From NCBI GenBank assembly GCA_015680905.1, contig CM027383.1:37446501-37510500 (forward strand): a stretch of 64,000 bases of DNA, written 5' to 3'. The notes below the pieces were generated by a model that was not told where the DNA came from, ran no database searches, and worked only from the letters and a program-made list of their open reading frames with translations. Origin of the DNA: Coptis chinensis. Lineage: Eukaryota; Streptophyta; Magnoliopsida; Ranunculales; Ranunculaceae. The translations under genes and the position numbers were made by a program. Positions 1 through 11,805 of this stretch are shown one piece after another (within the stretch, counting starts at the first letter, position 1; the number at the start of each line of letters is the position of its first letter).

Positions 1-1510
1 AAGTGGTGAGAACAGTCTTAACCTTAAGACTCTCGTAGCTCTTCCTATATAAACCATAGGGATTCGCTCATAGGAACTATGCAAAATAGGTTTGATACTC
101 CTAAATAAACAAGGAGATACATAGGTAGCCACCAGGCGGTTCAACCCTGAACTCACAATCATCTCATCCCTTCTCTACCCAGTCAAAGCTTCTAGATCAC
201 AAGGTGATAGGGTTATATACTAAAAACATTACTTTTGTATTAACTCTAATTCTTCATTTTTTGAATGAGAATCATATGGGCAAATGATATGCATATTATA
301 TATGTTATTAGTTATATGCATGAGTCTAATACTTTATGTTGTAGATGATATGGTGTGAACACACAGAAGATCATATCATCAGTACCTTATAAAGTATAAG
401 TAATCGTTCACAACCTAGATGGTTTTGAACAAACCATTAGTACGGTTGTAGTATAATCTGGTATTAGTCTATCTTGACTATAGGATTACACTAGTACACT
501 TTGTGTGTATTGAACAGGACTAAGTGAGATTGTTTCTCCTTATACTAACTATATAAGAGAACTAACGCCTCTGTTATTATGGATGCTTGTCCTCCTAATC
601 CGGATATAATAACGGGCACTTACGTGCATTGTACATTACTTTAAATCATCAATGAGTGAGATTCATTAGTGAATCAACAAACTCGATGGATTGGGTAATG
701 ACATTGTATGTAAGGGTGTCTTTTGATTATAGAAGGAACTGCGGTCCCGCAAGAAGTCGGGTTGATGATGTCCCCTTGAGGAGCTCAAAAAATTGTCATG
801 TAAACCCTACGGTGGATTTATTCCAATATGACAATGAGGTCGAAAGTGGTACTACTCAAGGACGTAAGAAGTTGATTAATGTAGTTGTCAGTAACTTGAC
901 TTAATCAATGGACATTCGATATCTTAAACACGGGGAGATCAACGAGCATATAATATGGAACCCATAAACGCTGACACGTAATTTGGGATTAGGGCGGTAG
1001 TGCAACAATGGCCTTTAGTGGAATAAGCCATTTGTTGATGGACTTGGGCCGTGTGTTCGGGGCGAACATGGGAAGCCCAAGCCCGTCAGGAGGCCCAACC
1101 CTAATTTCTCCTTATGGTCCCTGTTGTAGCCTATAAATAGAATACTTTCTCTCTGGCCGAAATTGACTATTTTCATTGTTCTGAAAAAGAGGCAAGAAAA
1201 GTAGATCTGAAATCGTTTATGATCTTGAGAGAAAGAAGAGGATTGGTAGATCATTGTCCACACAACGTCCAATATGTTCTAAAGGAATATAACAGAAGAT
1301 CAAGGGGTTGATTTCGGATTTGATAAAGCTTGGATTCTCAGAGTTATCTAAACTGATTCTCAAAGGTATGTTTTCCAATCACAAATCGTGGACACCTATT
1401 AATTCCGCTACGCGTGGTGTTCGCGGTTTGTAGAAATATTTGCATTCTGAATAACGGTTCCTACACAAGGCATAGAGGAAGATCAGGGGATACTCAAAAA
1501 CTCCCCTACA
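1..1510 (+). repeat. 5' LTR of element A, right-hand part, split by a solo LTR
   Basis: Bases 1-204 and 1466-1510 together match about 244 bp of the right LTR (about 24393-24636). A TATA box (TATATAAAC, 46-54) has its counterpart at 24437-24445. The end CCCCTACA at 1503-1510 precedes the primer binding site. The 1261 bp in between is a foreign insertion. Confidence 0.9.
205..1465 (+). mobile_element. Solo LTR (probably Ty1/copia-like), 1261 bp
   Basis: The insert starts TGATAGGG, ends TTCCTACA and is flanked by a perfect 5-bp target duplication, CAAGG, at 200-204 and 1466-1470. The uninterrupted copy of the host LTR (near 24590-24610) has CAAGG once, which proves the boundaries. It contains no coding region. 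A TATA box (TATAAATAG, 1132-1140) lies in the right third, as expected for an LTR promoter. It is most simply a solo LTR left by recombination between the two LTRs of a full element. The copia assignment rests only on the general look of the LTR and is weak; the boundaries are strong. Confidence 0.85.
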
Positions 1511-1515
1511 TCTTT

Positions 1516-1533
1516 TGGCGCCGTCTGTGGGGA
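1516..1533 (+). promoter_or_regulatory. Primer binding site of element A
   Basis: TGGCGCCGTCTGTGGGGA starts five bases after the LTR end. TGGCGCCG at this place is typical of plant Ty3/gypsy primer sites that pair with the 3' end of a tRNA. Element G at the other end of the window has nearly the same site, which supports a common lineage. Confidence 0.8.
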
Positions 1534-1591
1534 TGAAAGCAGGTAAACATTCATTCCAAACGACTGATTTAGCTTAAAAACTCTTACCATT

Positions 1592-3306
1592 GTGATGGTA
1601 GGAGCAAAGAAAACAAAAGGTGGCGCAACCAGAGAAGAAGAGCATGAGATACCTGAAGGAGGGGAGAATGTCAGTCACCATGACACGAATAACCCCCTCC
1701 AAAGACCTATGACCAGCACCGAGGGACCAGTTGCTCCCAGTGCAGGCCCTAGGAATAACGCTCCAGAGGAGCATCAAGATGGTGAGAATGTTGTCCTCAC
1801 TAACCTAGAGTCTGTTTAGGCAAGTCAGGTAGTATAGGCTCTGGAACAGCAAAGAAGCAATCTTGAACGAGAAGTACAGCTGCTGAGGAATTTTTATCAA
1901 TCTGACATAGGGAAGGAGTCATTCATCGATCTTGATGATGACGACCTTCCAGAAGGTGGTCATGCAAAGAACCCAAGGCATGGGGGCCCAACTCGATGCG
2001 AGACATCTGAGTCGGAATACAACAACTCAGATGAGGACTCGGATACGGCATCCGAACCAGTGTCAACTTACCATGATCATGACATTGACCCTAGACACAG
2101 GGAAAGAGCTCAGACCAGGAAGCATTCCACCAAACAAGTTACATGGGAAACTGAGAAGAATTACCTGATACGTCAGATACATCGGATGACAGGCAAGGGG
2201 AGAAAAATGCAAGACTCCCTTGTTCAATCCGCCATAATGGGGGCAGGCAGATCTCCTTTCGTATCTCGAATAATGAGAAAGCCTTATCCACATGGTTACC
2301 GGCAATCGAAGTTTAGTGTCTTCAATGGCAAGTCAGATCCGGTGGATCACGTGTTCAGATATCGAGCAACTATGGGACAATATGAAAGGTATGACCACGT
2401 CATGTGTCAAGATTTCAAAACTTCCTTGTCTGGATTTACACTCCAGTGGTACCACATGTTACCTGAGCGGCAGATCAGGTCCTCAGAAGAAATGTTTAGG
2501 ACCTTCATTGATAGGTACTCATGCAACAAGTACCAACCAAAGCGGATCGATGCATTGTTCAACATCAAGAAAAAGGATGGAGAAGCATTCAGGCCTACAT
2601 GCAATGATTCATGGAAATTTCAATCCAGATAGAGTCTTGCGATGAATAGACTGCCATAATAGCTTTCAAACAAGGGTTGGATGAAAACAACACCTTATTT
2701 AGATCCCTCTCCAGGAAACCACCCCATGATTTAGAGGAACTCCTAGACAAGGTTGAGACTCATGCGGGGTGGGAGGAGGATGTCTTGAACAAACATCAGG
2801 AAGCAAAAAAGGTTAGTTGGGCAGCTCCTGTGGCCCCTCAAGAAGGGAACTCTTCCCCTCAAAAGCCGAAAAGAGACCGTAATTGAGGTCGCCAAAGGGT
2901 TGAATCCCCATTAAAGGGACAGATGCCTAGAGGACAGTACCAGAATGTAACCAGTAGCGCAGATGGAAAACCATAGAAGAAACCACGAGTGGAAGGAGCT
3001 GAAGCAGTTTTTCCCTCGATGGACAGAAACTTTGTCACTTTGAACAAAATGCCATATGAGGTCTTGGAATCGATCAAGAATCAAAGTTACCTCAAATGGC
3101 CAGCTTCGCTTAAGCCAGGCTCCTTGGGTACCAGAGACCAAAAGACCTACTATAAGTTCCATAAGAGTAAGGGTCACAGCACCAGAGCCTGTAGGACCCT
3201 GAAAAATGAACTATAGGATCTGATTGAAAGGGGGTATTTAAAGCAGTTTGTAGCACACGAACAGGCAAACGCAGTACAGCCTGAAGAGATCAGTATGTCA
3301 GTTTAA
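1592..3306 (+). pseudogene. gag region of element A
   Basis: Broken gag of a Tat-type element, several breaks. The N-terminal part is charged and acidic. The central part (about 2240-2630) has the retrotransposon gag look, with FNGKSDPVDH and WYHMLPERQIRSSEEMFRTF. A C-terminal segment near 3150-3215 (YKFHKSKGHST...CRTLKNEL) resembles the zinc-knuckle-like FH..GH.T..C.LK motif usual in Tat gag proteins. Gag forms the virus-like particle that packages the element RNA. It follows the primer binding site by about 60 bases. Confidence 0.8.
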
Positions 3307-3432
3307 GATCCCCCAGGAACTGGACCTCTCAATGGCCGCCTCCAGCTAAATATGATTTCTATAAAGGCCAGAAAATGAAGTGGGCAGGTCACTGAAAAAG
3401 GCGCGCGATATCAAATACGCATCGCCAAGCAA

Positions 3433-4017
3433 ATGAGGATCATGAACAGCGGACTAACTATGGGTGCACAGGTCAATGTAGTACCCCACAAAGATCCGCT
3501 TATCCTCTTCATTGAGGCCGACTATTGTACTATCCAAAGCCCACATAAAGATGCACTTGTTCTGACACTCCCTTTTAGAGATTATGATTTGCATCGTATA
3601 TTGGTTGATATAGGCAGCTCAGCAGATGTGCTATACTATGACGCATTCAAGAACCTGCGGATTCTAGATTCTGAGATGGTTGCCACCAACTCCAACCTAT
3701 ATGGATTCAGTGGAGACAAAGCTCTGGCGGTAGTTGGGGAGATCCAACTACCCGTAGCTACTGGTCCGGTAACTCTCATCATAAACTTTGTTGTGGTAAA
3801 AGCTAATACACCATATCACATGATCTTAGGCAGGACTTGGCTGCACAGACTCCGAGCTATTCCCAGCACCTATCACCAATGTCTGAAGTTACCGCACAAT
3901 GGGAAAATTGAGACAATTAGAGGGGATCAGGTGGCTGCCAAAGCATGCTATGCTATGATAACAAAGCAGTCCCCACTCCCTTTTGCACCAATGGAGGTGG
4001 GGCAATCTGCCAAATAG
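3433..4017 (+). pseudogene. Retropepsin (aspartic protease) domain of element A
   Basis: A 194-residue open stretch with the Tat-type protease signature D-x-GSSADVLYYDAF near residues 57-69 and a downstream ILGRTWLH (about residues 130-137) matching the second conserved strand of retropepsins. The enzyme would cut the gag-pol precursor. It lies between gag and the start of reverse transcriptase, the normal order. Treated as part of a fossil element. Confidence 0.85.
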
Positions 4018-4112
4018 CAATTATAGTTGGACGCCCCTCTCCCGAATCTAGTCCCAAGAGAAAGGGAGGGTCCCCCCCTCATTGGATCCGTTAGAGGAAG
4101 TGGAAATTATGG

Positions 4113-4330
4113 GTGGGCAGCTTGCCAAAACCCACTTTCATCGGCACCTTGTTGAGTTCAGAAGAGCGTCAGGCTCTAATATATTTCCTTCGAGAACACA
4201 TATACGTGTTTGCTTGGTCATTCAAAGAAATGCTAGGAATTGACCCCCACGTGGTATGCCACCTGCTCAATGTCCGTAGTGATGCAGTAGTAGTCAAGCA
4301 GAAACCGAGAAGGATAGGTGCTGACGGGTC
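4113..4330 (+). pseudogene. Start of reverse transcriptase region of element A, cut by insertion of B
   Basis: The stretch with FIGTLLSSEERQALIYFLRE, VFAWSF.EM.GIDP and KQKPRRIG is the conserved segment just before reverse transcriptase fingers in Tat pol proteins. It is cut at the GGGTC target site by element B, and pol resumes at 16920. Confidence 0.85.
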
Positions 4331-5854
4331 TGATAAGAGCCCAAAACTGTAGTTTTAACCCTCTAACAGACATACTTTTAGACCAATTATGTGAGTAATA
4401 ATTAAGAGTTAACACCGACACGTGTTTTTTGCATTTCGTGTTTCAAAGTCCATTATGTGCGTAAATGTGCCACTTTAGCAAGATAAAGAAGCAAAGGTCG
4501 GTTACTAAGGAGTTCCGTGATTAAAGGCCAAGATTCAAGAAGACAAAGCCTTTCTAAAGCCCACCAAAAGCTGAAAAGTCGACTGGGCGTAAAACAAAGA
4601 CACAAAGCCGCCAGAACTTCCGAAGGCCATATCTTTGGACTCAGACCTCGGAATGGGGCCTACCTTATGTCAAAACGACCGGCTCGGAAAGAGCTTTCCA
4701 ATGGTCTAAGCTTTGACCCAATCAGAGGAGCAGAAGTGGACAGAAAGTCTGTTGAAGCCAACTGCAGCTGAAGAGGCCTTTTTGGACTAAAAGAATTGGG
4801 TTTTGGGCCTGATTCTCTGGCCCAAAACATGGCTCCAAGCCCATGCACGATTTTTGGATCTGAAAGTATAAAAAAAAAAGCTTAGCTCTTTGTTAAAAAA
4901 AGGATTTCTTGGTAGATAGTTAATGGTAGATAGGTTAGAGTAAAAAGTAGCCATTAAAATAGCTTCTAGATCTAGTTTTTATTTAATTGTTTTTAATTAA
5001 GTTTAATTTCAAATCCAACTCTTGTTTTAGATAAAATTCTTAGAATCATTGTTCTTAATTCATTTGATAAATAAAATAGCTAGTTTGTTAATTTCGATTC
5101 TTGTCATTTACATTTGTGTTAGATCTGATTCATTTACTACTTGTTATTCAATTCTTAGTTATTAATTAGATTTTAATTATTGTTTAATTTAGATTAGTAA
5201 ATTTCAATTCTTTATATCATGTTTAGTTTAACTTTAATCGGAAATGATTGCGTAATGATTCTCGGCTAAACCTCCATTAGAGGGGGTTGAGAAGCCTTGA
5301 TAAAAGCTTGATTCCGACTATCGTAGAATCGTCGTAATTTCCTTTCCACTCTAGAAATGATTAGTTCACCATGAGAATGGGTTTAATCATTCACATGCTA
5401 GTTATGAATTGGTAGGAATGCCATGTGTAATTAGGGATTAGGAAGAACCAATTGTTCTCGCGGCGATTCAATTCGGATTACGACGATTCGTCGTTAATAG
5501 GATTAAGTCGAGTTAAGGTGGAATCAATCCCCTTCTAACTCCTTGTCATAGAATCAACGTAGCATTCCCTTAGTTGTCCTAATAGTTGACTAGTGCATCT
5601 TGTGGGTAGTTGCATCGTAGTCTAGTTGCCTTTTCGTAAATCTCTCATTAGACCTTAAGTATAGTAATTACACGCGATAACAAGCATGCGGAAGGACTAG
5701 GAGTGGAACGAATCACTCTACTCCACTATATCTCATAGGATTGAGAGTAGAATCTTTGATAAGAATAAAGACACATAAGACTAGTTTTAGTTTACTTACG
5801 TTTTGAGTTCAACGTTCATTTCGTAGGTAAACTACCCAATTTTCATTTTTATCA
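4331..5854 (+). repeat. 5' LTR of element B (1524 bp)
   Basis: Bounded by TGATAAG and TTTATCA. A TATA box (TATAAAAA, 4867-4874) precedes an AT-rich transcribed part. The matching LTR is 15389-16914. A conserved stretch near 5240-5440 carries CCTCCATTAGAGG, an inverted repeat present in every LTR of this family in the window. Confidence 0.93.
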
Positions 5855-5856
5855 AA

Positions 5857-5872
5857 TGGCACCGCTGCCATC
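5857..5872 (+). promoter_or_regulatory. Primer binding site of element B
   Basis: TGGCACCGCTGCCATC begins three bases after the LTR. D has TGACGCCGCTGCCATC (32713-32728) and E has TGGCCGCCACATC (minus strand, about 46468-46480) at the same place. All are near the Athila-type site TGGCGCCGTTGCC. Confidence 0.7.
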
Positions 5873-6362
5873 TTAGTTTCACTTTCGCATTGTTTTTGTA
5901 GTGTTAGTACTTTTCTTAAAGTCCCATTTCACCCACCCACCCGTGTTTGATTCATACTGTGGTTATCCGATTCAACGTTGGAAAGTTCTGACAAAATAAC
6001 ACTGAGCGCGACCGCGCCCTAGTAGAGCGCACCTGCGCCCTATAGCCTGGAACAAGAGCGCGACCTACCCTAAAAACACTGTAATTTGAAAATTACCCGG
6101 AGCGCGACCGCGCCCTATCCGAGTGCACCCGCGCCCTTTGTTAATTTTTCCGGATTTCGATAGTTTTGATTCGAACTTTGATTTTTCATATTTTTCAGTG
6201 TTCTAACTTGTTATATACACTGAACACGCGTAAACAAGACGCTATTCATAAGCGAAGCAAGGACGCAATCAAGTATTCCTTTCTTCCACACCTCGCATCT
6301 CCTGTTAGAGGTTTATACTAGTATATTAGAATTGTTTAGAGTGTTGATGTGTTTAGCTAAGT
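5873..6362 (+). other. Leader of element B with repeated GCGC hairpin motifs
   Basis: Non-coding leader before gag. Between 6004 and 6137 five copies of a motif like GAGCGCGACCGCGCCCT occur (starting about 6004, 6025, 6055, 6100 and 6121), each able to fold as GCGC-loop-GCGC. The same motif returns at 10392 and between ORF2 and ORF3 (12487, 12586, 12606). A conserved segment AAGACGCTATTCATAAGCG (from about 6237) is also found in D (32877) and, reversed, in E (about 46075-46100). Confidence 0.6.
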
Positions 6363-8380
6363 TTGGTTTTAGCCTTGTATGAGATTAAGGTCCGGGCCAA
6401 CAAAACACGTAACGTAATTACACAACAACGCCAACAAACAAGTCTATCTAGTATACCACCCACTACACCTTTAGCTACTATTTCACACACATCACCGACA
6501 CAATGCCCCGACGAAGAAGAGACTCCTCTCTCGACTTCTACAAAGCCTTGAGCGATAGCCCCAAATCTTGCATCGTTCTAGCAGACTCCGGTGGGTGATT
6601 TCGAATCCCCCAAATATTTTAATTTGTTATCCGCTTTTTCATGGATTAGACCATGAAAAACTTATCAAGATTACGCGTGGGATTGAACAAGTCCTAACAA
6701 CATTCCACCATCCTACGGGTTGGTGCGGAACAAATTAAACTCGTGGTATTCCCTTTCACCTTAGCCGATAAGGCGGCCTTGGTTAACGCCCAAACGCCTA
6801 ATTTCGTGGACTCGTGGGCTAAACTTGTTGTTGTGTTTATGGAACATTTTACCCACCCCTAAAGACGGATGAGATGCTTTCCAAGATTCATTTCTTTCGA
6901 CAAAATCCTCATGAATCATTTTCAAAGGCTTGGAATCGTTTCACCGATCTCCTTATAGAGTGTCCATATCATAATTTAGCAAAAGACACGTTAGTTCGTG
7001 CGTTTTTCAAAGGACTTCTACACCACCATAAAGAAGTCCTAGACACAATGAATGGGGGTAGTTTCTTAAGTAAAGGAGCCACAGAGGCCTATAAATTTTT
7101 GGAAGATCAGACTAAGCGTAATAATAATTGGGGGGGTAGTGACGATTACTCCCGCTCCGCTAGTTCTTCTTCAACAGCTTAAGGCTACCAAGATGTTTGA
7201 GGTTAAATCAGATCCCGAGCTTAAAACTCTAATGAATCCTTCACAAAAGGTAGAGGCCATTTCGTACAACAAAAGCCAATCCCCCGTCATAAATGTAAAT
7301 TCAAATCCATGTAGTTTTCATTTGAGCCCCGAGCATCCCGACTTAATCGGCCCTATAGCCTATGAACAGCTTGTTCTATTAATAGTGAACCTAAGCCCTT
7401 TGAGACAAAATCCCAACTTCGATTGGAGAAATAACCAACACATCACACCTCAAGGGTACAATAATCAATATGTTAGGCCTACGCGACGGCTTTAACCAAG
7501 CCCCACTACGACAAGGATTGTGGTCGGGGAATTTTAATAATTATAACAACCAAGTGCAACCTCGACAAGGTCAAGCACAAAGTCAAGGTAGTTATAATAA
7601 TTATAATGCTAATAGAGGAATCGCTTAGGTAAATAATAACTATCAAAATCCACCCATAAATAATTCCGCGGAAATAGTTCCAACACACCACCCGTGACTA
7701 CTACACCCACACAACCGGATCGCCTTGACACCTTCATACAAGTGAGCCAAAACTTTTCCAAACCATGGCTCAATCTAACTAATGCTTCTACAATCCATTA
7801 ATAATTTAACCCAACAGTTGGCTCAAAATAAAGCCCAACCCAAAGGTGTGTTTCCAAGTCACGAAATACCTAATCCTAAAACAACAAATACAGCCTTTGA
7901 GGTAACCGATAATACTAGTAAGGAACATGAAAATGTAGGTGAGCTAAAGGCCATCACCACTCTCCGTTTTGGCAGAGTGGGTGATAACAAAGTAACTATG
8001 CCTATAGTTACCCCACCAGTAGCCCCTACACCTGCTATATTACTAGATACCGAAATAGAAACTGAAGAGCCTACCATCGAGGTGTACCAGCCACAACACA
8101 ACCTAAGAAACAGGAAGCCACGGTTAAACATCCAGGTAATACCATTGCTAAATATAAACAGAAACCGCCGTTTCCACAAAAATTAGCCGTGTTAACTAGG
8201 GATACAAATTATGAGGAGATTAGGGATGTTTTCAAGAATCTAACTATAAACTTTCCCTTCCTCGAAGCTATAAAAAGCTACCACACCATGCTAAGTTTCT
8301 TAAGGAATTGCGGTACTACTAGGCGTAAGACCAATATACCAAAAGACGCTTTTAATGTAACAATTCCCAACTCTATCCGA
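6363..8380 (+). pseudogene. gag region of element B (Athila-like)
   Basis: Broken gag with several breaks. The recognisable core is near 6874-7160: IHFFRQNPHESFSKAWNRF followed by LLIECPYHNLAKDTLVRAFFKGL, the Athila-type gag signature in which W..F..LL..CP..... leads to F..GL. Downstream are asparagine- and glutamine-rich low-complexity stretches (7440-7860), a segment LRFGRVGDNKV (about 7959-7991) typical of the end of Athila gag, and the KLPHHAKFLKEL-like end before the protease. The same segments appear in D (33008-34660), E (43884-45950, minus) and, in part, Z (24637-24908). Confidence 0.8.
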
Positions 8381-8747
8381 ACATAATGGAATTGTTAAGT
8401 ACAAGGACCCCCGGTCGCCCCATCGCATAATGCACCTTAGGAGATTCTTATACACGACGCCGTTATTAGACACGGGGGCTAGTGTTAACTTACTCCCGCT
8501 TTTATTTGTATAGACAAATAGGTCTAGACGAGATGCAACCCACTAAAATGATGTTGCAATTAGTCGATCGGTCTATTAAGTATCCTAAGGGTGTCGCCGA
8601 AAATGTTCCGTAAAAATTCAGGATTTTTACTATCCGACTGATTTTTGTTATCCTCGACCACGTAAGTCGATTAACGACTCGTCCGATCATCTTAGGGCGC
8701 CATTTTTCGCAACCGCCAACGCGTTCATTAATTGCCGCGATGGTTCA
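8381..8747 (+). pseudogene. Protease region of element B
   Basis: Retropepsin remnant with the active-site segment LLDTGASVNLL near 8463-8500, followed by QIGLDEMQPTKM.LQLVDRS, as in Athila polyproteins. The next conserved block (TDFCYPRPRKS, cluster near 8630-8700) fits the second half of the fold. The same protease is seen in E (minus, 43600-43900, TALLDTGASVNLIPF) and D (about 35060-35400). Broken. Confidence 0.75.
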
Positions 8748-9616
8748 ATGTCCATGTCTTTTGGCCATCTTGCTGTTGAAGTCAATGTTTTTAAAACAAA
8801 AACACAGTTACCCGATTCGTCTATGGATGGAGAGGTTCGCATGATTGAGAGCTTTGCTCGAGATTATTTCAACAACACGTTCCCTGATAATCGTATGCCC
8901 AAATTTCTTTCCTTTGGAAGATCAGACTCCAACATTTCCATCCCTACACTAGTCAATACACATATTACGGATGAGGAGGAGATAGATGACTTTCTCAGAG
9001 ATATAGAGGACTATCATAGTAACGTGGATATGACCAATCTAGATGAGCAATTCGATGAGTTTCTTAGAGCAGGTGATGATTCACCCTATCAAGAACTACT
9101 TTGCACAACAACCACCTCGACTCCCCTCCTTCCACCCTTTGAAAGGAATCTCGAGTTTGCACTCGATCCTTTTGTTTCTCCTGTGCTCCATAATTTTTTA
9201 AATCCACCTAGTAAACAAATACTTCAGAAGGACAAACCATTTGACACCTTCATTTTCAGACTTGAGACAGTCCCTACACACACAATGAATGAGTTTTGTG
9301 CTAAAACCACATCCTCATTGTTTTTACAGTCGTCTTTTCTACAACTTATCCATATCCACCATATTCTCCACAACCATTCACTTTACCACACTTATTTACT
9401 AGAACACCCACTCATTCAAAAATGAAAAAGAAGGTGCACGCTAGGTTACGTAATAGGGTTATCCGACTTCGCTTTCATTTCACTAGGGTGCGTCATAGGA
9501 AATCTTGGTGCTTGATTGTGTTTGGATATATTTTCTGTGATATTTATTTATGGAATGATCCACAATTATTTCGGTTGTTGATATATGATAAACTGCATGT
9601 TCATACATATGTTTAG
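8748..9616 (+). pseudogene. Linker ORF after protease, element B (where RT should follow)
   Basis: Begins MSMSFGHLAVEVNVFK, the strand that ends the protease region in Athila proteins. An acidic stretch follows (EEEIDDFLRDIEDYHSN), then a Ser/Thr/Pro-rich part and a conserved basic-hydrophobic end (KSWCLIVFGYIFCDIYLW and LFRLLIYDKLH). In known Athila elements reverse transcriptase starts soon after the acidic stretch. Here the frame ends in the hydrophobic tail and no YXDD or catalytic region follows. The same tail is found in D (47934-48320), C (62534-62974, minus) and E (42700-43000, minus), so the arrangement is shared. Function unknown; the hydrophobic end might insert in a membrane. Confidence 0.7.
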
Positions 9617-9884
9617 ATAAAGTCTCGAGTATCTGACTATAAATGACTCAACTTTTGTGTTTGGTGCATTTCCTTTCATTTCCATATATTGGTGAGTGCA
9701 CCATTAAGGTAACCAGGCCCTCCCTATGGAGTGTGTGGCTGTAAGTACCGGATCCTAAGTCCACGTTTAAACATAATTCACGTTTTCCACTCTTGCATGT
9801 TTTCTCGGATTTTTGAGTCATGTTTCTCTATGGGGTGAATTATGTCTTTCTTGTTTATTGTTTTCTTTTTAAAATTAAAAATAA

Positions 9885-9936
<52 letters not shown>

Positions 9937-10721
9937 GAATAAACATAGTAATATAGGAAGTCTCGGGAATCTGACTTTAAAAGACCCACTGCTAAAAACA
10001 AATTTTCTAAGCTCCGTTGTAAAAAATTTGTTTGGGGTGGGTGTTCGTGGTTTCCGCCCTAGAATGTTTATGTCCCATTACAGTTGCTTAGGCCGTTTAA
10101 TTGTATTACGATTCGGGTTGACATAATCCATGATTTTAGAGTCCAATTGTTCGCATAACGTACATCATGCACGCACTTTGAGGCGTTTTCCACTATCTTA
10201 TATGTCATCCACGGTCGGAATAGAGTGTTTTATGGATCATTAGATTGGAAATTCTCTCCTGATCATTTCCATATCTCATTCACAAAAATCGGACCGGTAA
10301 CGAAGCGGAAATTTTGATTTGAAGTTTCGCGAAAAATCGAAAAAAATCAAAAATTTCGATTTGGGCTTGGGCCCAACCCGCGCCCACCGACAGCGCGACC
10401 GCGCCCTTACCTTAGCCAATAGTCGCGATCTTCTTCTCCATCCGCTATTAACGCCCAAAAGCTCAAACAAACCTAAACAAAAATTTAAAAATAAAAACAA
10501 AACCTAAATTAACCCAAGCCCACAATCCAAAACCAACCCAAATCTAATCCAACCGCACCGCCCCACAACCTCCACCGATTTACATAACCAAAAAACCACC
10601 AAAATATCAAATTTTGGTGCTGCCGCGCCACCACTCCACCGCCACCACTGTTGTTTCAACCGGTCGATTAAAATCCCACCACCACATCACATTTAAACCC
10701 CCACTACATTCCCAACTTACA
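9617..10721 (+). other. Conserved non-coding block 1 of element B, with hairpin and G-rich tract and an (AT)n run
   Basis: Contains a segment shared with C, D, E and Z (GGTAACC...CCCTCCCTATGGAGTGTG, about 9710-9760), an (AT)n run (9888-9934), and AAACAAATTTT pairing with AAAATTTGTTT followed at once by GGGGTGGG (about 9996-10045). Then comes a conserved stretch with GATCATTTCCATATC and ACCGGTAACGAAGCG, and a C/A-rich leader before ORF2. No coding region is evident. Confidence 0.6.
9888..9934. repeat. (AT)n microsatellite in element B
   Basis: About 22 AT units. It is not present at the same place in D, E or C, so it expanded in this copy. Confidence 0.9.
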
Positions 10722-11805
10722 ATGGCTCAACAACGCTGAATTTTGTCGGAGCAAGCTTTTACCGATGACCACTTCGCGCCGTTTACGGTGACGAGATGAT
10801 CAGTCGAGACTGGAATAGCTTGTGGTACTCGACTGAAGCCTATTACCACGAGGACTTAGTACGACGGTTCTACAATACGAGGGAGTTGGAAGGGACTAGG
10901 ATTTTTGTTGTTGTGGCGAAGAGGCGGAAGGAAGTGACGACTGGGTTGTTGGCTGAGATTCTAGGCATCCCGCCTAGAATCCATCCGATGTCACCTGCAG
11001 GAGTCCCAACATAATGGGGTAGAGCCATTGATGCACGAGACAGGTTATTGAGGGGCGACTACAATGCGAGATCGTGATTGTGTTCGACAAGCTTCCCTTA
11101 GGACCAACCACCGGGCTTTCGATGGATCGGGTCGAACGCCCCGGGAAGGAGAAGGTCAGCGACATCGGCCTGAACTGCCTCCATATCTTATGGATACTCC
11201 AGGAGCAGAAGTACGAGTTCTATATCTTGGAGTTTCTGCTTAGCATGATTAGGGGAGTAGGGAAGTCTGTTGCCCCTCTCCCTGTGTTGATAACCAAGAT
11301 CATGTTGAAGTTGAGAACAGCTCAGGCGACTGATAGGACGTATATCACCCTACACCGTAACCCATGCATCTATAGGGAGTGTGTCCAACGAGTTTGGAGG
11401 TTGGTTGAGGATAGAAAAGAAGAAGAAGAGGCTGGTGGAGAGGAGAATGACGAGGAGGCTGGGGGAAATCAGAATGCCTCGGAGGATGAGGAGGATTTGA
11501 CGTGTTTTGACGCGGATGCCTTGGAGAGGTGCTGGTCAGATGCAGAACGCATGTCTGTGATTCATCGTGGCATGCGTTCGCTCAATACTATCTGCGAAGA
11601 CCTCCGGACTCGACAGGCAACGATGCATCATAACTTCGAGGTTCGTACCCAGAGAGAGGACGAGAGGTGGGAACAGATGAGGGCCGAGCTAGAAGCTCAG
11701 CGCCAGTTCCGGGAAGAGATGCTTACACGATTCCCACCTCACGGGGACTCTCCTTCTGAGGACACACCATCGAGGCACGAAGTCGCCGCCGCCGAAAAAG
11801 AATAA
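10722..11805 (+). pseudogene. ORF2 of element B, plant transposon-protein-like domain
   Basis: Starts ATGGCTCAACAACG. The front half has a segment YYHEDLVRRFYNTREL...ILGIPPR, and a long open stretch (11074-11805) gives LNCLHILWILQEQ...LPVLITKIML followed by an acidic low-complexity part and a coiled, charged end. The pattern (FY..., hydrophobic strands, a G.P end, then P.LIT.I) resembles the 'putative plant transposon protein' domain found in Athila-type ORFs (Pfam Transposase_32), from memory only. A homologue is in E (about 40494-41643, minus) and its end in C (about 54900-55015, minus). Role unknown; broken, a few breaks. Confidence 0.55.
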
